Shown: positions 10,534 to 23,777 of the stretch, piece by piece
How the letters are laid out: each line of letters starts with the position of its first letter
Numbering within the stretch: the first letter of the stretch is position 1
Source of the DNA: Ceratobasidium sp. AG-K
Lineage: Eukaryota > Basidiomycota > Agaricomycetes > Cantharellales > Ceratobasidiaceae
Direction: 5' to 3'
Assembly: GCA_037039685.1 (NCBI GenBank)
Contig: JAWNGF010000011.1
Span: 186,001 to 250,000, forward strand
DNA length: 64,000 bases
Made by a program: the position numbers and the translations under genes
Notes under the pieces: generated by a model
What the model was told of the DNA's origin: nothing
Database searches by the model: none
Seen by the model: only the letters and a program-made list of their open reading frames with translations

Positions 10534-11255
10534 GGTAGCAATTTTGCCCAAACTCCAACTTTCCCTGAAGATTAAATCGAGTTTGTGTACAATCTCAGCC
10601 CGACGTCTAGTTTCTAGAATGGTATATGGTGGGCGGGAGAAGTCCTTAGGTGACAAGCGCCGGGCGTTAGCAGCAACAATCAGTCGACCTCGGTTCTCTC
10701 CACTGTGCTCCTTTGATCGCTAGGACAATACATAAGTCGACTCACGTTCGAGCACATACCGACCGAAAACACCGCCAGCATTACAAATATTTATAAATCA
10801 CACCCCACCGTACATTGTGATCATATTTGAATTCTCGACAGACTACAGCTGGCTACCAGCAGAAGGAAACATCCACCGTTCACAAAACACACTTCGCAAC
10901 GAATCCCAATGTCCCACTTTGTTGGTTGAGTAAATTGTTCCCAGATCAAATATATTTGGGGCGAATTGATATATGAACTGCCTATATCCCTTCAAATGCA
11001 CGGGCGCCGCGTCGATTTCCGGCCGCCAGTTGATAGTTCGAACCTCCTATCGCGGTGCCACATTCTGGGCACCTGCCCCCGGACACTGCTCCACCACACT
11101 TATCGTGACATTAGACGCATAATCGAGACAATTATGGCGAGACGGCTCACGTTTCCAATTACATAAGGGTGCCCATTCCTGCATTCATAGAAATGTCCGG
11201 AATAACCTACGATTTCAAGAACAGTTAACACTCGGCAGACGACATTGCTTGACGC
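10534..11255. other. intergenic region
   Basis: No gene seen. Likely the promoter/5' UTR of the DCAF7 homologue and the 3' flank of the helicase gene. A T-loop-like GTTCGAA near 11036 does not fold into a tRNA. Confidence 0.5.
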
Positions 11256-14200
11256 CTACTTACTCAGCCCCTCAGCGCCTAACGCTTGCAAGATACTTCG
11301 ACCTTCCTCCTTGGAGAGGCCGGACCCAGACGTGACGAATCCTTGAAGCTCCTTCCAGCTATTGACAATCTTGGACGTTGGGCCCAAAAAGTTCGTATTA
11401 ATCCAATCCAAACGGGATTCACGGTTATCTTCGCCTCGGTCTGTATACTCTTGGGCGACCTTCACTCGCTTCTCTTCGATATCTTGAAGCCCCTTGGCGC
11501 ACATCTGCTTCAGCTCTGCTTGCTTCGGTGGCGTCAAAGACCCCTGACCCAAGTTCCTGGCTGTACGGCAAAGGTGAGCAGCAAGTTCGTACTCGGCCTG
11601 CATTACAATGGCTTGACACTTGGCCGCCTTGTTCCAAGATTCTGTATCTTCGGCAAGGTTGAGTGCGGTATATGCGTCGGCGATCGCTCGCCGTAGGAAA
11701 AATTCAGCCAGATCGGACCAGGGAACCCAGTTTGCGGTTATACTGTCTCGTGCGCGAATCTTTCCCCCTACGGTATTCGCAGTCTCCGCTAGGGTAATGA
11801 GGATACGAATGGTAACCCAAAATGCTTCGATCGTGAAACGGAAGCTGGCTCGAGGTGGTGGCTGCCCAATCCGCATGCGTGCGAGCCGAAGCGCAGTTTG
11901 CTCGACATTTTGAGGCGCGTGAATTTCTTGGGACAGGAAGAAATCGAGTTCCTCTTTGTATAAGGTAGCCAGAGAAGCTTGATAGGTCTGAACAGTCGAG
12001 TCACGATGGGTGGTTATTTGCCGAGCCTGGCGGTAGGGGCGTAAAAGCTTCTTGATAACTCCTTTCCAAACCTTGGCGTGGGATGGGGGTAGTGCGTGTA
12101 ACTCGTCCAATGCCTCGAGCGCCTTGGGTGCGGTGGGGAGGTCGGCCTCTTTACGAAGCAAGGTATCAAGCTTGTCTTTGGCAATCTGTACTTTCTCCGG
12201 ATCGGGGGCTTCGTACGGCGGGCACTCGGTAATAGCTTGCATCCCAGCAATTGACTCGTTGAAACCCGTGAGCGCAGTGTCGAGAGTGTTTTGTGCCTCC
12301 ATCAAGAGCTTTGAGAGTTTGGACGATATGTTATGCTGCAGGATAGCGAGATTCGAACCCTTGCACACGCGGCCGTATCGCAGCGCATCAATATCCCCTC
12401 GGCAGGTGGGGCAGACGGGACGAGTACGACTCTCCCCATGCGTCTCTGGGGTGATAGCTGCGACCCATTTACCGTTCGAGTCTCGCTCATAAAAGTCGCC
12501 TAAATGGGTGATGCCATCGAGCGTCTCGACAGTAAAAGTGTGGCCACATTTCAAAGTGATGGTCAAGGAATCCAGCTCCTCGGTGTCGTCCAGGTCCCGA
12601 AGAGTCAGATGCATGATCAGATCGACCACGGCATTGAGACTGTCCTCTCCTGCGCACATTCGACATGTTTGCTTGTCGCAAGGTTCACCACATACTAATG
12701 AGTCACATGTCAAAAATGTAGCAAGGGTGATTCTCTCAAAGACTGACCTGATGGACAAGGGTGTCCGCACCGCAGCGTGTTTTCGCATTTCTTGTCGCAA
12801 GGTAGTCGAGTGCATGCCTATTAAAATGTTATCCCTTTGCGAAAATTTCTTCAGACCGAGCAAGACATACCATTCCGCATGTTGCAGGGCACTTCGTGTG
12901 ACTGCACACCCACGCGCATTTGGCGACGCAAGGCTGGCAAGGAACCGAGCAAGGCTCTCGGCATGCACGATGAGGACAAATCTGTCGGCATGTGTCGTTG
13001 CAGGCCCCCGAGCACGCATGCCCCTCCTCGCAGTTGTCCCGACAGTCGTGTCCACAGAAAAGCCGCCGACCGCATGGATGTGGGGGGTGTATGGTCCTTG
13101 GAACTCGTCCAACGTCTTCCGGACCAGTATTGAGCTTTTTGCACGTTCCACAACTGGCCTTGCAGGATCGAGAACAACATGAGTAGGGGGCTCCGCATTG
13201 TTCTTTACATTCGTAGGCGCTTGGATCTCGGTGGCATGGCATCTTCGCGGTATGTTCGCAGGATGGCAGCTCCTTTACAACAGGACGCAGGCATTTAATC
13301 TTTTCTGGGAATTGTGCAATATGGCTGCAGTGCGGCAAAAACAGGTTAATATTGCAGATTAGTATATGCACATTTGCAATACTTACCACGGCGCTTGCGG
13401 ATGTATATGACCACAGGGAAGTGTAATATTGGATACGGGGAACATGCAATCCCCGCAACCCTGAGTGCACTCGAAACACTTCCTATCACAGGGGTGGGAT
13501 AGCCGCGAGCACAGCTTGAGGCAGCGTTCGTAGCATTTGGTCGAAATGTGATTTGGATCGTTTGCATGACACTTCACATCGTGGAGCGGCAATAAGTAGC
13601 TAGATCGAATCCGCTTGATCCACTGCATACCTTGTGAGGGCAGCGATGTCCGCATGATAGTGGAGCATTACAAGGTTGAAGACATCCACCTAGAGATGAG
13701 GGTATCAGTGTTTAGCTTTCGCGCTAAAAGGCGAGATGTAGTTTTACCATCAGGAGATACCAGAGGAAGACGACCGGGTTGATCAATCCACTCTACGTAG
13801 TCGGGGTGTTGGTGACACGATATCGGTAACGCAGTGCCCAGCAACTCGCTAGCATGAAGCTCCTTCAGAACGGTTGCCCACATTCGGCTTCCGCGAGCAA
13901 GTTCGGGCGCGTTCCCAAAGATGTACAGGCCGTGCTTTGCACGCGAGAGCCCAACGTTAACTCGATTGTCAGACTGTAAATTATTTATATCAATTAGCCT
14001 CTCAATGATGGCTAGTTGACCGAGGCTTACCTTCAAAAAGCCTATATGCGATCGTGTACCAGGGACATGCTGCAAACTCGATTCGCGACCGTCGAACTTC
14101 GAGCCACTATTCCTCACGAGACTGAGAATGATAACCTCGCCTTCCTCGCCCTGAAAATTGTCCAGCGTCCTAGTAATGCTGTCAGACAAATGCTCATGTA

Positions 14201-17200
14201 TGCGCGACCAAAACCTGCCTAATCACGACACGGCTCGAGGCTTGGACCTGTTGGACAGGCGTAGCATCATCATCGTCCAGTCCTAGCCTCTCGAGAAGCT
14301 CGGCGTCGCGTTCGTCCACCACTGTTGTAACAACATTTTGAAGCTTCTTACGGATTTTCGGAATTTGACCCAGGTACGCCGAGAGCACAACAATGTTCCT
14401 TGACGAGTTATAGCAGCCTTGCCTGTAAGAACGTCAGGTTAAATGTCCGATGTAAGCACTCATGACATACTTCAGAAGATGGAGCACGAGATCGTAGATC
14501 ATATCAAGCTGAAAGGGGTTTATCAATATCTCGACCTCACAAAGTCCAACTTGAAAGGCATTACCTCATACTGGTTGTATTTTGAAACCGCGTCTTCACC
14601 TCCGCCAACTTCCTTATGCGTATGGGTTACAAAGTACACGTTCTTGTGCATTCCCCGTACATCGGGGTAGTTCAATACAAGCGGATGGTCTTCTAACTTG
14701 GGGTATAGCGTGTTTCTACAATTCGAGCTTCAGTAATAAAACCTGGGAATATCAACGATCAAAGTACCGTATCAATGATGAAACTGCCGGCCGCATTCGG
14801 CGTTGAACATCCAGCTGAGACATCGGAAACCCAGATCGATGGAGTCGTTCCATAAGACTTTGGTCAAAGCGATATATTGACCCAGTCGTACGGTTATCAA
14901 TCGAGAGCTCTAAGGAACGACCCAAAACATTAGACCCATTCTATATCTGTGAAGCCCGGCACGTACTGTAGTTATTGATATTAGGCCGTAGTTGAAGGGG
15001 ATCTCCAATCATAATCATTTGCTCGACCGAAGGCACCAAGCTTGCGAGTATATGCGATTCAAGTACCTGGCCCGCCTCTTCGACCACCATTACTTTCGGC
15101 GCCATCCCCTAGATAATGTCGACAGTTGATCAAACCCGGGTACACGCTTGAAGGGCTCCACATACCGAAAGTAATGATACGACCTTAGCAGCGCCTAGAA
15201 AACGGCTGAGCAATTGTAATTCTCAAGAGTGTGACCGACCTACCCGTTGTTGTGCATCCAACGATATGCGCCTTTTTCAAGATGTCAACGCGGTTCTAAA
15301 TGAGGAGTTTGAATTAAATTGAGTATTTCGCCTATAATCGACTGAGGTTGGGTATCATATTACCTGGTCCTGAACCTCTTGAAACTTCTTTAACGCATCG
15401 GCATGTTTTCGACGAAGGTTCTCAAAGTCCTCAACCTGGGACTCGCGAATGGCTTGACTTGCTCCCATGTACCAAGTATTATATAGAGCCTCGCGTTCGG
15501 ATGAGGACATGCCCCAGATATTAAAATCTTGCAAAAGCTCTTCCACCGGCCGATTGGTCTCGGAAATTGTTGGGATCTCATCCAACCCGAATTGGTACAA
15601 GTATTGAGAAATGAAGTCTTGATGTCGCTCGGCTAAATTTTCCTCCGCTACGACAAAGAAGAACGTCTACTTGCTGCGCATGGAACCCTATCATACTGCT
15701 TACCATTTCGCTCATTCGAACCCTTCGACTGCTCCGCCAGGATGCTGAAAGGGTTAGAGTTCTGCGGCCCCTGCTTCTTGTCCCGATCCGCCTTCTTTGA
15801 GGCTTTCTTAGGCGGGCGCAAAAACGCCAAGTCACGACTCGTACGCCAAAAATCGAGTATGGAAAAGTCGCGTTTAGACTCCCCGACGGTCGTCCAATCG
15901 TTCTCGGACTCCGCGGATTGCAGTGCGAGCGACCAGATCCATTCGGGAGGAGACGTAAATAATTCCTCATAGTGAAGCGGGTAATCCAAGAGAACGTGCT
16001 TTTCAAGGTGATCGTGAGGAACGTCGCGTAGAGAGAGCTTGTTCATAAGCGCACGCATCTCCTCTTCGCTGGTTTTCATCTCGCGATACGCAAACTTGGT
16101 CAGTCTGTCGGATACTCCTTTGGCTTGCAGCTGCTCGGCGTTCTCAAGCGAGAATTCAATAATCCGCTCATCGGCCGCATGTCTGGAGCCCAAGCGGATG
16201 ATATTTTTGGTGATGTCAGCATCCAGGACCCCTTTGAGCATGTGATCAAGCGCATGATTCGTGAATGCCACCAACAGGATGGGCGAGACTTTGTTCTTGA
16301 TGAGCACGCGAATGATCTCAAGCCCTGTATAACTCTAGCGGATATTTAGTAGCCGACCAAAGACCAGCTGTTGGAATATTGCCTTACTTTGCCCGTGCCG
16401 GGAGGCCTAGGAGGATAATCATCATCAGAGGCAGAGCAGAGAAGGCACGAATGCATGCCTACCCTTGAATCAAGCACACTTCTCGAGTAAGTGAATCTAC
16501 AACTGCATCAGCTTGGCTTGGATCCAGTCGGCTGGCTCGTGATAATTCCTCTTTTGCATGAGTAATTGACATCTCATCGTCGGACTTCAATGCCAGCGTC
16601 TCTACTCCAGCCTCCGGGGGAAACAAGTCTTTGAGCTCAAAAGCGAAGCGCGGCGTCAACGAGTAACTCGGGGCGGCGATCGCCATGGCCTTCATATCTT
16701 CCTCGCTCTGATGGCATAAGTACTGGGAGAATGGTAGGAGCGCAGGGTCCTTCTTCAGAGCTTCAAGGAACGGACGGATGCCCTCGAAGAATACCGGGGC
16801 CTCGATGAGAATCTGGATTCCATGTATGCCACGAGTCTGGAGCGCCCGAACAATGCGAATCTCGGCAGCTGTATCGAAAAAGGAGACCCGCAACGAAACT
16901 CGGCTCTCGCTTTTCCGGCATGACTCGACGAGGTCTCGAGGAGAGCTTGCGACAGTGCCGATGTAGATATCGAGGGCGCCCGAGATGTCTTTCCAAACAA
17001 GTGCAACCAGACCTCCTTGCATTAATCGCTTCTTTGAAACTTGCTCCCAATAGGTCACCCGGACAGTTGCTTGCTTGTTCCGGGCCTTGCCCGGAGGGGC
17101 TTCAAATTCTATTCCGACTGATGTACCGCGGTTGTTGAGTGACAGTGGTTGGAAAGATAGGTTGGTGAATACGCTGAATATGACCGATTCTTGGAGATTT

Positions 17201-18560
17201 GCGGGCGCAGCATAGCGCCCTCCGCCAGCATTGATGATTTTTGATAATATTGTTGGCGTGCCTTCCGGTTGCTGAATATCCGCCGTAATTAGCTGCGCCG
17301 CCAGGCGAATCGGTGCACTGAATTTGCAACCCTTTTTAGACAATATCCACAAAATAAGCGAGTCACTCACATTAACTCCTCGCGCAAAAGTCGGAACTGG
17401 ATGTCCAAAAGTCTCTCCGGACTAGCCGCATCGTAAAAATGGGGGGCGCCTGGGAAGTTCGGTGGCAAGTACGGCTCGACTTCGCACATCAGCTCTTGGT
17501 GAGTTGGGGCGATACGGATATGCTCGATCAACACATGATCGTTGTCGTGCCGCGGTCCTTTGTCCCGATTTTCTCCAGGTCCGTCGTGCTCGCAGCTCCG
17601 CTGGAGATTCGCAATAAGCGCTTCCGAACTCATTGGTCCCTTTTGCACGATTCGTTTGGTGGGATCCACTATCCTAGTCCGAGTGCGAACAATGATACTC
17701 GCGACTTGATCCTTCGTACGGGTGAGATTTTTAATCAGAAATGCTCGGATATCCTCATCGTAGCTCGTAATTTCATCTTGGAATGTTGATGGGGGGCCAA
17801 GTGCGCGAGTCCATTCATCGAACCAGCCGGTAGCCTGCTGAACTAGATCGCATACAGCCGGATTTGTTGTCGTAGCATCTTTGAAGCGTGTGAGATATCT
17901 GGTAATACGTGAGCGAATGTGGTAAGAAGGTAATAAAACGAGGAAGCATACTCGAAAAGCGTGGTAAACAGAGACTTGAATATATGCATCCCACTGAGCG
18001 GTTGTCGGCCTGGCTCTTGAAACGTGCGAGCCTGAATCAACCTTGTCATTGATTCTATTATTGTAGCGCTGAACGCATCAAAGTTTGTATGGATCAACCC
18101 GTATAGCTTGCTACAATAGAGGTTAGAAACTCAATAAAGGTATACGTCGAATAGGTAAGCTATGGGAACACAAACGTGAATTATAATTGCGCGTCACACA
18201 TAAAAACGTACTTACTGGTTCTTCCCCTCCAAAACTTTTCGCAGTGCGTCTTGCCTCTCCTCTCCAGGTTCGTCGGGTACTCCTACCCCCGGTCCACCTC
18301 CTCGAGGCGCCGGTGAATCCAAGCATCCGAGCTCATTGTATTGATGCAGTGGAGCCAACTTGAATTCGCGTTTGAATGATCTCGACGACGGAGACCAAAC
18401 GCGAGACGTTCGTTGTTGAAGGTTCGATTCTCTGTTTCTTAGTACTTGGCTCAGTCACTTCGTCTTGTTCGGTCGTGCCGGGCTTATGAGGTAGTGTGTG
18501 TAAGACGAGCGCTCGTGTGGGATTCTCCTTTAACCCAGGAACATTGAAGCATGAAAGCAT
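11256..18560 (-). CDS. ZNFX1: NFX1-type zinc-finger superfamily 1 helicase, ZNFX1-like
   Basis: Large SF1 RNA helicase-like protein; homologues act in small-RNA inheritance, silencing or antiviral RNA sensing. Exons placed after the N-terminus: 18110-17952, 17898-17371, 17317-16463, 16406-16388, 16334-15704, 15647-15364, 15295-15244, 15194-15166, 15108-14967, 14909-14768, 14715-14565, 14508-14471, 14422-14219, 14169-14031, 13973-13748, 13689-13631, 13571-13387, 13324-12871, 12817-12748, 12694-11256. Phases agree throughout, giving about 1935 residues plus the N-terminus. Walker A GPPGTGKS is split over three exons. Then come VVEEAGQVLE, GDPLQLRP, RRMRP, LDNFQGEEGEV and VGLSRAKHGLYIFGN. Cys/His-rich NFX1 fingers follow (about 13690-12690), then a RING-like segment (LKCGHTFTVETLDG, CPTCRGD). 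The first exon ends at 18216. Its start is uncertain: ATG 18560 needs one more intron to reach the conserved frame (possibly 18359-18407). Confidence 0.9.
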
Positions 18561-20322
18561 CGGTCGCGGACAAAGACGTATATCAGGTAATGCAGTTAGG
18601 CTTAGTAGATGAGCAGACCTTGAGAAATTTTACTGCGAAAGCCACAAGCAAAGATACTTTCCCATGCGACGCGATTCGCATGGAATGCGGGGTCATATCA
18701 TTATTTGTCCCAGAGCTCATGGTGGTTCGCCGATCCATAGTTACAACGAAACAGCAACGTACAGTAACCTAAACAGAAACCCGACCCACTCAGCGCTTAA
18801 GCCACTTGGCCCGGGGACTGCCCGAGGAGTCACCATCAAGTAACACTGACCACCGTGGCCCCAGTGCCCATTGTATGGCACCACGCTCCATACACTTAAA
18901 CGAGAAAGCTTGGCTATTCTCGTCGTCAAGCCGTACATTCTCGCTTTAAGTGCGTCCACTTCAGGGTGCCATGTTGGCCTAAGACAACTTGGACAACCAA
19001 ATAAAATCTCTTTCTCGAATTATTCCTACGCATTCTTCGTGGGCACCGACCTGTCTGATGCAACCATCGTATGCCCGCCCGTAGGCATAGGAGCGTTTTT
19101 ATGAGATGACGAATTGGTCGCATGGCTCAAAATGTCAACCCTCCTTGAAACCACAACGAGCTATCAGCATGTCGTGACGTTATGTCATTCACGGTCCTCG
19201 CGACTTCGTGTATGCACATCCTACCCCACGCCTCGGCTACTCCCAAGTTATGCCTAGATCCAGCGGAGGCAAATCCTATCAGTAGCACATGCCAAAGTGT
19301 TTCACTCTTTCAGACAGCTTTGTGCATCTTCCACGGCCAATTGGGGAAAACCAATCCGCTCTCGACTCGAAGCGGAGCCACTAGAGATTACGGTAAGTGG
19401 ACCTTCTGTCTCATTGTGAGCTTTGATGAATGTGATTACCAGCAGGTTATCCGAGTTCTGTTGAGAACTTTCCGAAGCGCTCCAAGAGTGCCTCAGTTCG
19501 TGTCTGACGCATGGGACCGTGGGCAATCACAGCTTGCAACCTGTGATGGGTGACCCACCCCTACGTTTGTTCAACGCTTGGGTAGGCTATAGTGGTGCTC
19601 ATTTCATACTCTATTGATCTCAACGCCAAGGCTGAAACAGGCTGAGCGAGCGAGCTTGGACGGTTTGCCGAATATTATTAACACCTTATTGCCTTTTTTC
19701 TCCTCAGTACGTCTATACATATATTTATGGCTCGTCAAGGCTTACATTTTACGTTGATAACAGTATGCTTGTTAATTTAAGACCAGGCCCCAGGTTGAGT
19801 GCCAGTACGAAGCCACAATTCGCGCCACCGTCCTCCTGTCAGTGGGGCTGTGCGACGCCACGGCTTGCGCAATTGAGGTGGCGCTACACCACACCCCGAT
19901 TCTCAACCTCAAAGATTATCATTCGATCAACGACGTAGAATGGTGGCGCCAATTTGATTATAAATTTTATGCGTACCGATTTGTATACCGCAATTACACA
20001 GGCTCACTAATCCCCCGCTTGTCAATTCCAGAATAAATATATAGTGGTTTTAGCCTAATACATTAATAACCCACCCGGTCGCCGAAACACCCGCGCGTTC
20101 CACTCCAAGCTTAGCTCTCTAAGCGATTACACCTCGGATATTGTGGGGCCGGGCAGGAACTTCGATGCTTATAATGAACCGGCATTTGTTTGTCTACTCA
20201 TCGACCATCTCATCTCCAGCTACCAGAAGGCACATCTTGGTGACCACCACCCATTCGTTCCCAAACTGGCTCGATCTTTATACAGACCACTCCTGTCCTT
20301 CCGAATCCCCTGCTCTGTATTC
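18561..20322. other. intergenic region
   Basis: No gene or repeat that I can support. Open frames are short and lack recognisable motifs. It separates the conserved gene block from the F-box/retrotransposon zone. Confidence 0.45.
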
Positions 20323-21581
20323 CGCCGCAAGTCAGACTCGTCGCCTGGCGTTTTACCCAAGCCCGATTCTGGGGACAGGGATGTTTCCACTAGACCCCCA
20401 CGTGTTCAGCTTGCCGTAGAGCTGATTGAGCGCATAGCAGACTCCTTGTTTGAGCTTAGCCCACCTACCTCAGACCACTCTAGCGGTGTTCCTCTCTGCT
20501 GCGTAAAGCCCATGTGGGCAACCGTAGAGGGCTTCATGCGAGCGAGTGTTGAGCTTCACCAGATGGGGTTTATCCGGTGGCTACGTGTAATAACAATCAA
20601 GAATTCCGGCGACTGGAACTTTATTCGTTCTCATTCACATCATATAAGGTGCGGGTTTCACAACCTTGCCAATAGTCTGGAACGGATTACTAACCACCTC
20701 TGTCCATTTCAGGGAAATTAAGTGCCTGGATCTCACACTACTTGATACCGACCACCAGAAAATACTTTCGCAGATTCCTTTCCTATATGCGGCCTCGATT
20801 GACGCACATTCCGACGTCTGGCGTGACGATAATAACAGATTCGCATACCGCGATATCATCACCGCACTACCCCCTTCTTTAAGGCGTTTGGAAGTAACAT
20901 ACGCTCATGGACCCGACATAAAAGTCATTGCCACCGTGAAGAAGCATTGCCCGCAGCTCGAAGTGCTTAGGCTAGGTCGATGTACAATGTTCAATCGTAT
21001 ACCAGCCTGCGACTTCTGGAAGGCCTTCCCCCACGATCACGACGCATACATATCGGACACTGGAACCGATACCTACACTGTAAGCGACTTTATCACTTTT
21101 CTTCGCTTGAATGCTTACTCCAAGTTCGTAGCATTCGCTGGGGAATGAGTTGTCCCCGCTCAAGAACCTCCGCTCACTGCGGATGGGGCTATACCTCGTC
21201 CCTTCTGACACTGTTCTCGCCCATCGGCTGTACCACCGACGTGGCCGTGATGCTCCTCACATCATCGACTGGCGAACAGCAATTCCACTCTCCGAGCTAC
21301 CTGCCAACCCATTCATCGAAGAGCTAGAATCTGCGGATCTAGCGACAACGGATGAGCTAATTTCAATACTGCACCAGCTTGACACAGAACCGGGGGAGCA
21401 GTTCCACTGCCCACAGTGCGTTGAAACGACTGCGAAAGCCACCCAAAGGACAGAGGCAAGCGCAAGTGCGATACTGCACAAATATGTTCCATCGCTAGCC
21501 AAGGTGGAATGGATGGGATGGCTAACACCGGCACATTTGGGGGTTCACACACTCCGGCTCCCGTTGAGCTTCGAGCAGTGA
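20323..21581 (+). CDS. F-box-like/LRR-like protein, copy A (apparently intact, 5' end unresolved)
   Basis: Member of a locally expanded family. Exons: 5' limit uncertain (conserved from about 20323)-20648, 20713-21079, 21132-21581; introns 64 and 52 nt. The N-terminal block LAVELIERIADSLFEL looks like an F-box (LPxEIxxxI). It is followed by a conserved CVKPMW...GFMRASVELHQMGF segment. Exon 2 carries LRR-like sequence (LPPSLRRLEV, VLRLGRCTMF). Exon 3 carries MGLYLVPSDTVLAHRLYH and a CPQC pair. F-box proteins usually recruit substrates to SCF ubiquitin ligases; that role is inferred and no Skp1 contact can be verified. Stops are absent in exons 2 and 3. No in-frame ATG precedes the conserved start, so a 5' exon is probably missing from this model. 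Closest relative in the window is copy B. Confidence 0.75.
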
Positions 21582-23777
21582 TTCGATCTCTAGCTTGACC
21601 TTAATACGCGGCCCAATGATACCCATATTCGAGCATACAAGCCTTACCGTAATGTGGTAAATCAGATTTAATTCATAGAATAATAGAGTTAAATTACGGT
21701 GGACTGTACTTAATCGAGTGTGCACATGCTTTACTTATGCTGCAATCATGCCTCCAGAATTTCGACGTGGTTGGAGTTATTCATAGTGAGAAGTGCATGA
21801 AGTGTGCCTAGCTGGGGGAATGTGTACACGAGAGTAGAGAAATTTTAGAGCTTCCAGCGTTGTTCTGGGGGTCCATTGTGGCGGATATGATGTTGCAAGG
21901 GGAGCGTCATTGCGCTTGTTCGGGCTCCGGGATTGTAATTTACCAGACAGGTGCGATAGAGCTGTAGGACTTGTGGCGAGACGAGGTTCTCCGCTAGTTC
22001 GCTGTTTGGAGCCAAGGGTGGTATTGAACGCGAATACGATAGACACACCCAGGAGACGGACGATCGGAGGTTGGGAAGGTTTGTCCACTCAATGATGTAA
22101 TCACATGTGGCTTCTGTACTGCTCAGCCACCGATCTCGCGATTCGACTCTCCTGGACCGACTTGCATGATATTTTGGAGCCGATCTCTGAATGTCTCTAC
22201 AAATTTCCAGTTCAGCCTCCAGTTATTAGGACGCGGCTATACGGCGTTGCAATGAGTCAATGGTGATTGCGCGATTTTCGTGCGACGTTATCACAGAAAT
22301 TCTCCGTCAGACATGTGTTTGCACGGCGCTTATGGTAAGACCTGATGCGCTCGTGCCAGCCACCAAGAGGCATCGATCACCACGACTCCGACATCTGTCC
22401 CGTATGCACCACCCCACACATCACTGGCACCTTAGACATTTGAAACCAAAAAAATTCCTCGCTCGCCACTAAGCCACGTCTCCCGTCTCAGGTTTGCGTG
22501 CATTCGGACCTCCAACACTGCTACTTGATGACCGAGCGTGCCCTACGGCAGCCTTTCTTCACCATCTCTCGCCTTTGTCGCTCAATCTGCATTCGACGTA
22601 TTCGATAAAGTCGCCAAACATAGATGAGCAAGCATGCAGGTGCTTATGAGCTGACATCGACCGACACCTGCTGTCACCCCAACCCCTAACCTCACACATA
22701 CCTCCCCCCCTGGCCCTCCGGGCTAACAGCATGTAATGCTATCTTACACCATGTACCACCCACAACCTCGTACCCGCATCCTCAGACCCCCGGCCTCGAC
22801 CACACCCCGATAGTGAACCCAGACCGTAGCCGTTACACGAGTCTAGGTGTTTGATTGTATAGGTTCTTTCATACCCAACACCCAGATCATGCGGGGCCAG
22901 CCAATAGGCTATTGGCCCCAAGTCAACTCCACCGGGTTGCCACCAGTGAGTCAGCCGCCCATACGTTTGCTATTCAAGGTGGAAATGCTAACATGACTTG
23001 TGGGGTGGAGACGAACGTTCTGTTTAGAATTTCTTGGGCACCGCTACCCATCCTTCACTCGGCTAAACCCATCGGATTCGCCAAGTTGAGGATACCCACC
23101 CGTTACCACAAGTGGGGCTGGCCTATGATCGGAGGCAATCATATTTATGATTCAGCGTAACGGGGATTTATCATTTTTCAAGTGGGTGCCGATGTCCAGC
23201 AGGTAAAGGTGAGTCGCGCGAGTTCCGAGGGTCAACTCTCCAGGCCCTATATCATCATTCGCACAGCTGGTTATTTTTGCTCTTAGTCAGGGCTAGACTC
23301 ATATGCTTGGTCGGTTGTGTGTGGTGCCCTGGCATAATTCCATATGGATCTCCGGCAGACTGCGGCCGTAGTGCAATCTCTCGCTTACGCCACATCATCG
23401 CGCCACATGACACCACTGTAGCCCTCACCTATAAATGCGCAGCTCGGCACCGCGTAAGGCTATTCGTAAACTCTGCCAGTTCATCCCAGGCAAAGAAAAT
23501 TTGGACCGCCTCGACTTCGCTTCTGTCAACTCGTACCCGGAGTCGTCGAATCTCCGAGGTCACATACGTCTACATCACCTGCGGCCCACTTCTGGTAAGC
23601 TCTCGAAGTTTCATCAAGAGGTCTCCTCATGCTGATAAATTGACTTGTGTATGTGTGCTCGCCGATCACCCTCCTCCACTCCAGGCTCTATAGCCCACCT
23701 TTTAGCACTTCAACCCCTTCACTAAACTGGCTCGACCTTCATATAAACCGCTGCTCTCGTTCCGAATACCTTACTTT
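21582..23777. other. intergenic region between F-box copies A and B
   Basis: No supported gene. Around 22232-22280 it contains a stretch (GAGTCAATGG...TTGCGCGATTT) that recurs in altered form near 27535-27585, so the F-box unit seems to have duplicated with flanking DNA. A minus-strand open stretch at 21845-22048 is unrecognised. Just upstream of B (about 23720-23760) is a TATA-like TATAAA with flanks similar to those upstream of A (about 20260-20310), possibly a shared core promoter. Confidence 0.45.

Noticed and set aside
12341..12365. T-loop-like GGTTCGAATC (minus strand), possible tRNA
   Set aside because: Lies inside conserved coding sequence (VCKGSNLAIL) and has no cloverleaf partners. 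A similar GTTCGAA near 11036 also fails to fold.
12508..13182. 224-codon plus-strand ORF
   Set aside because: Antisense shadow of the NFX1 zinc-finger exons; the minus strand has clear conserved Cys/His motifs and matched splice phases.
21777..22088. 103-codon minus ORF and overlapping frame at 21845-22048
   Set aside because: Sequence suggestive in places but not assignable to any family and without supporting exons.
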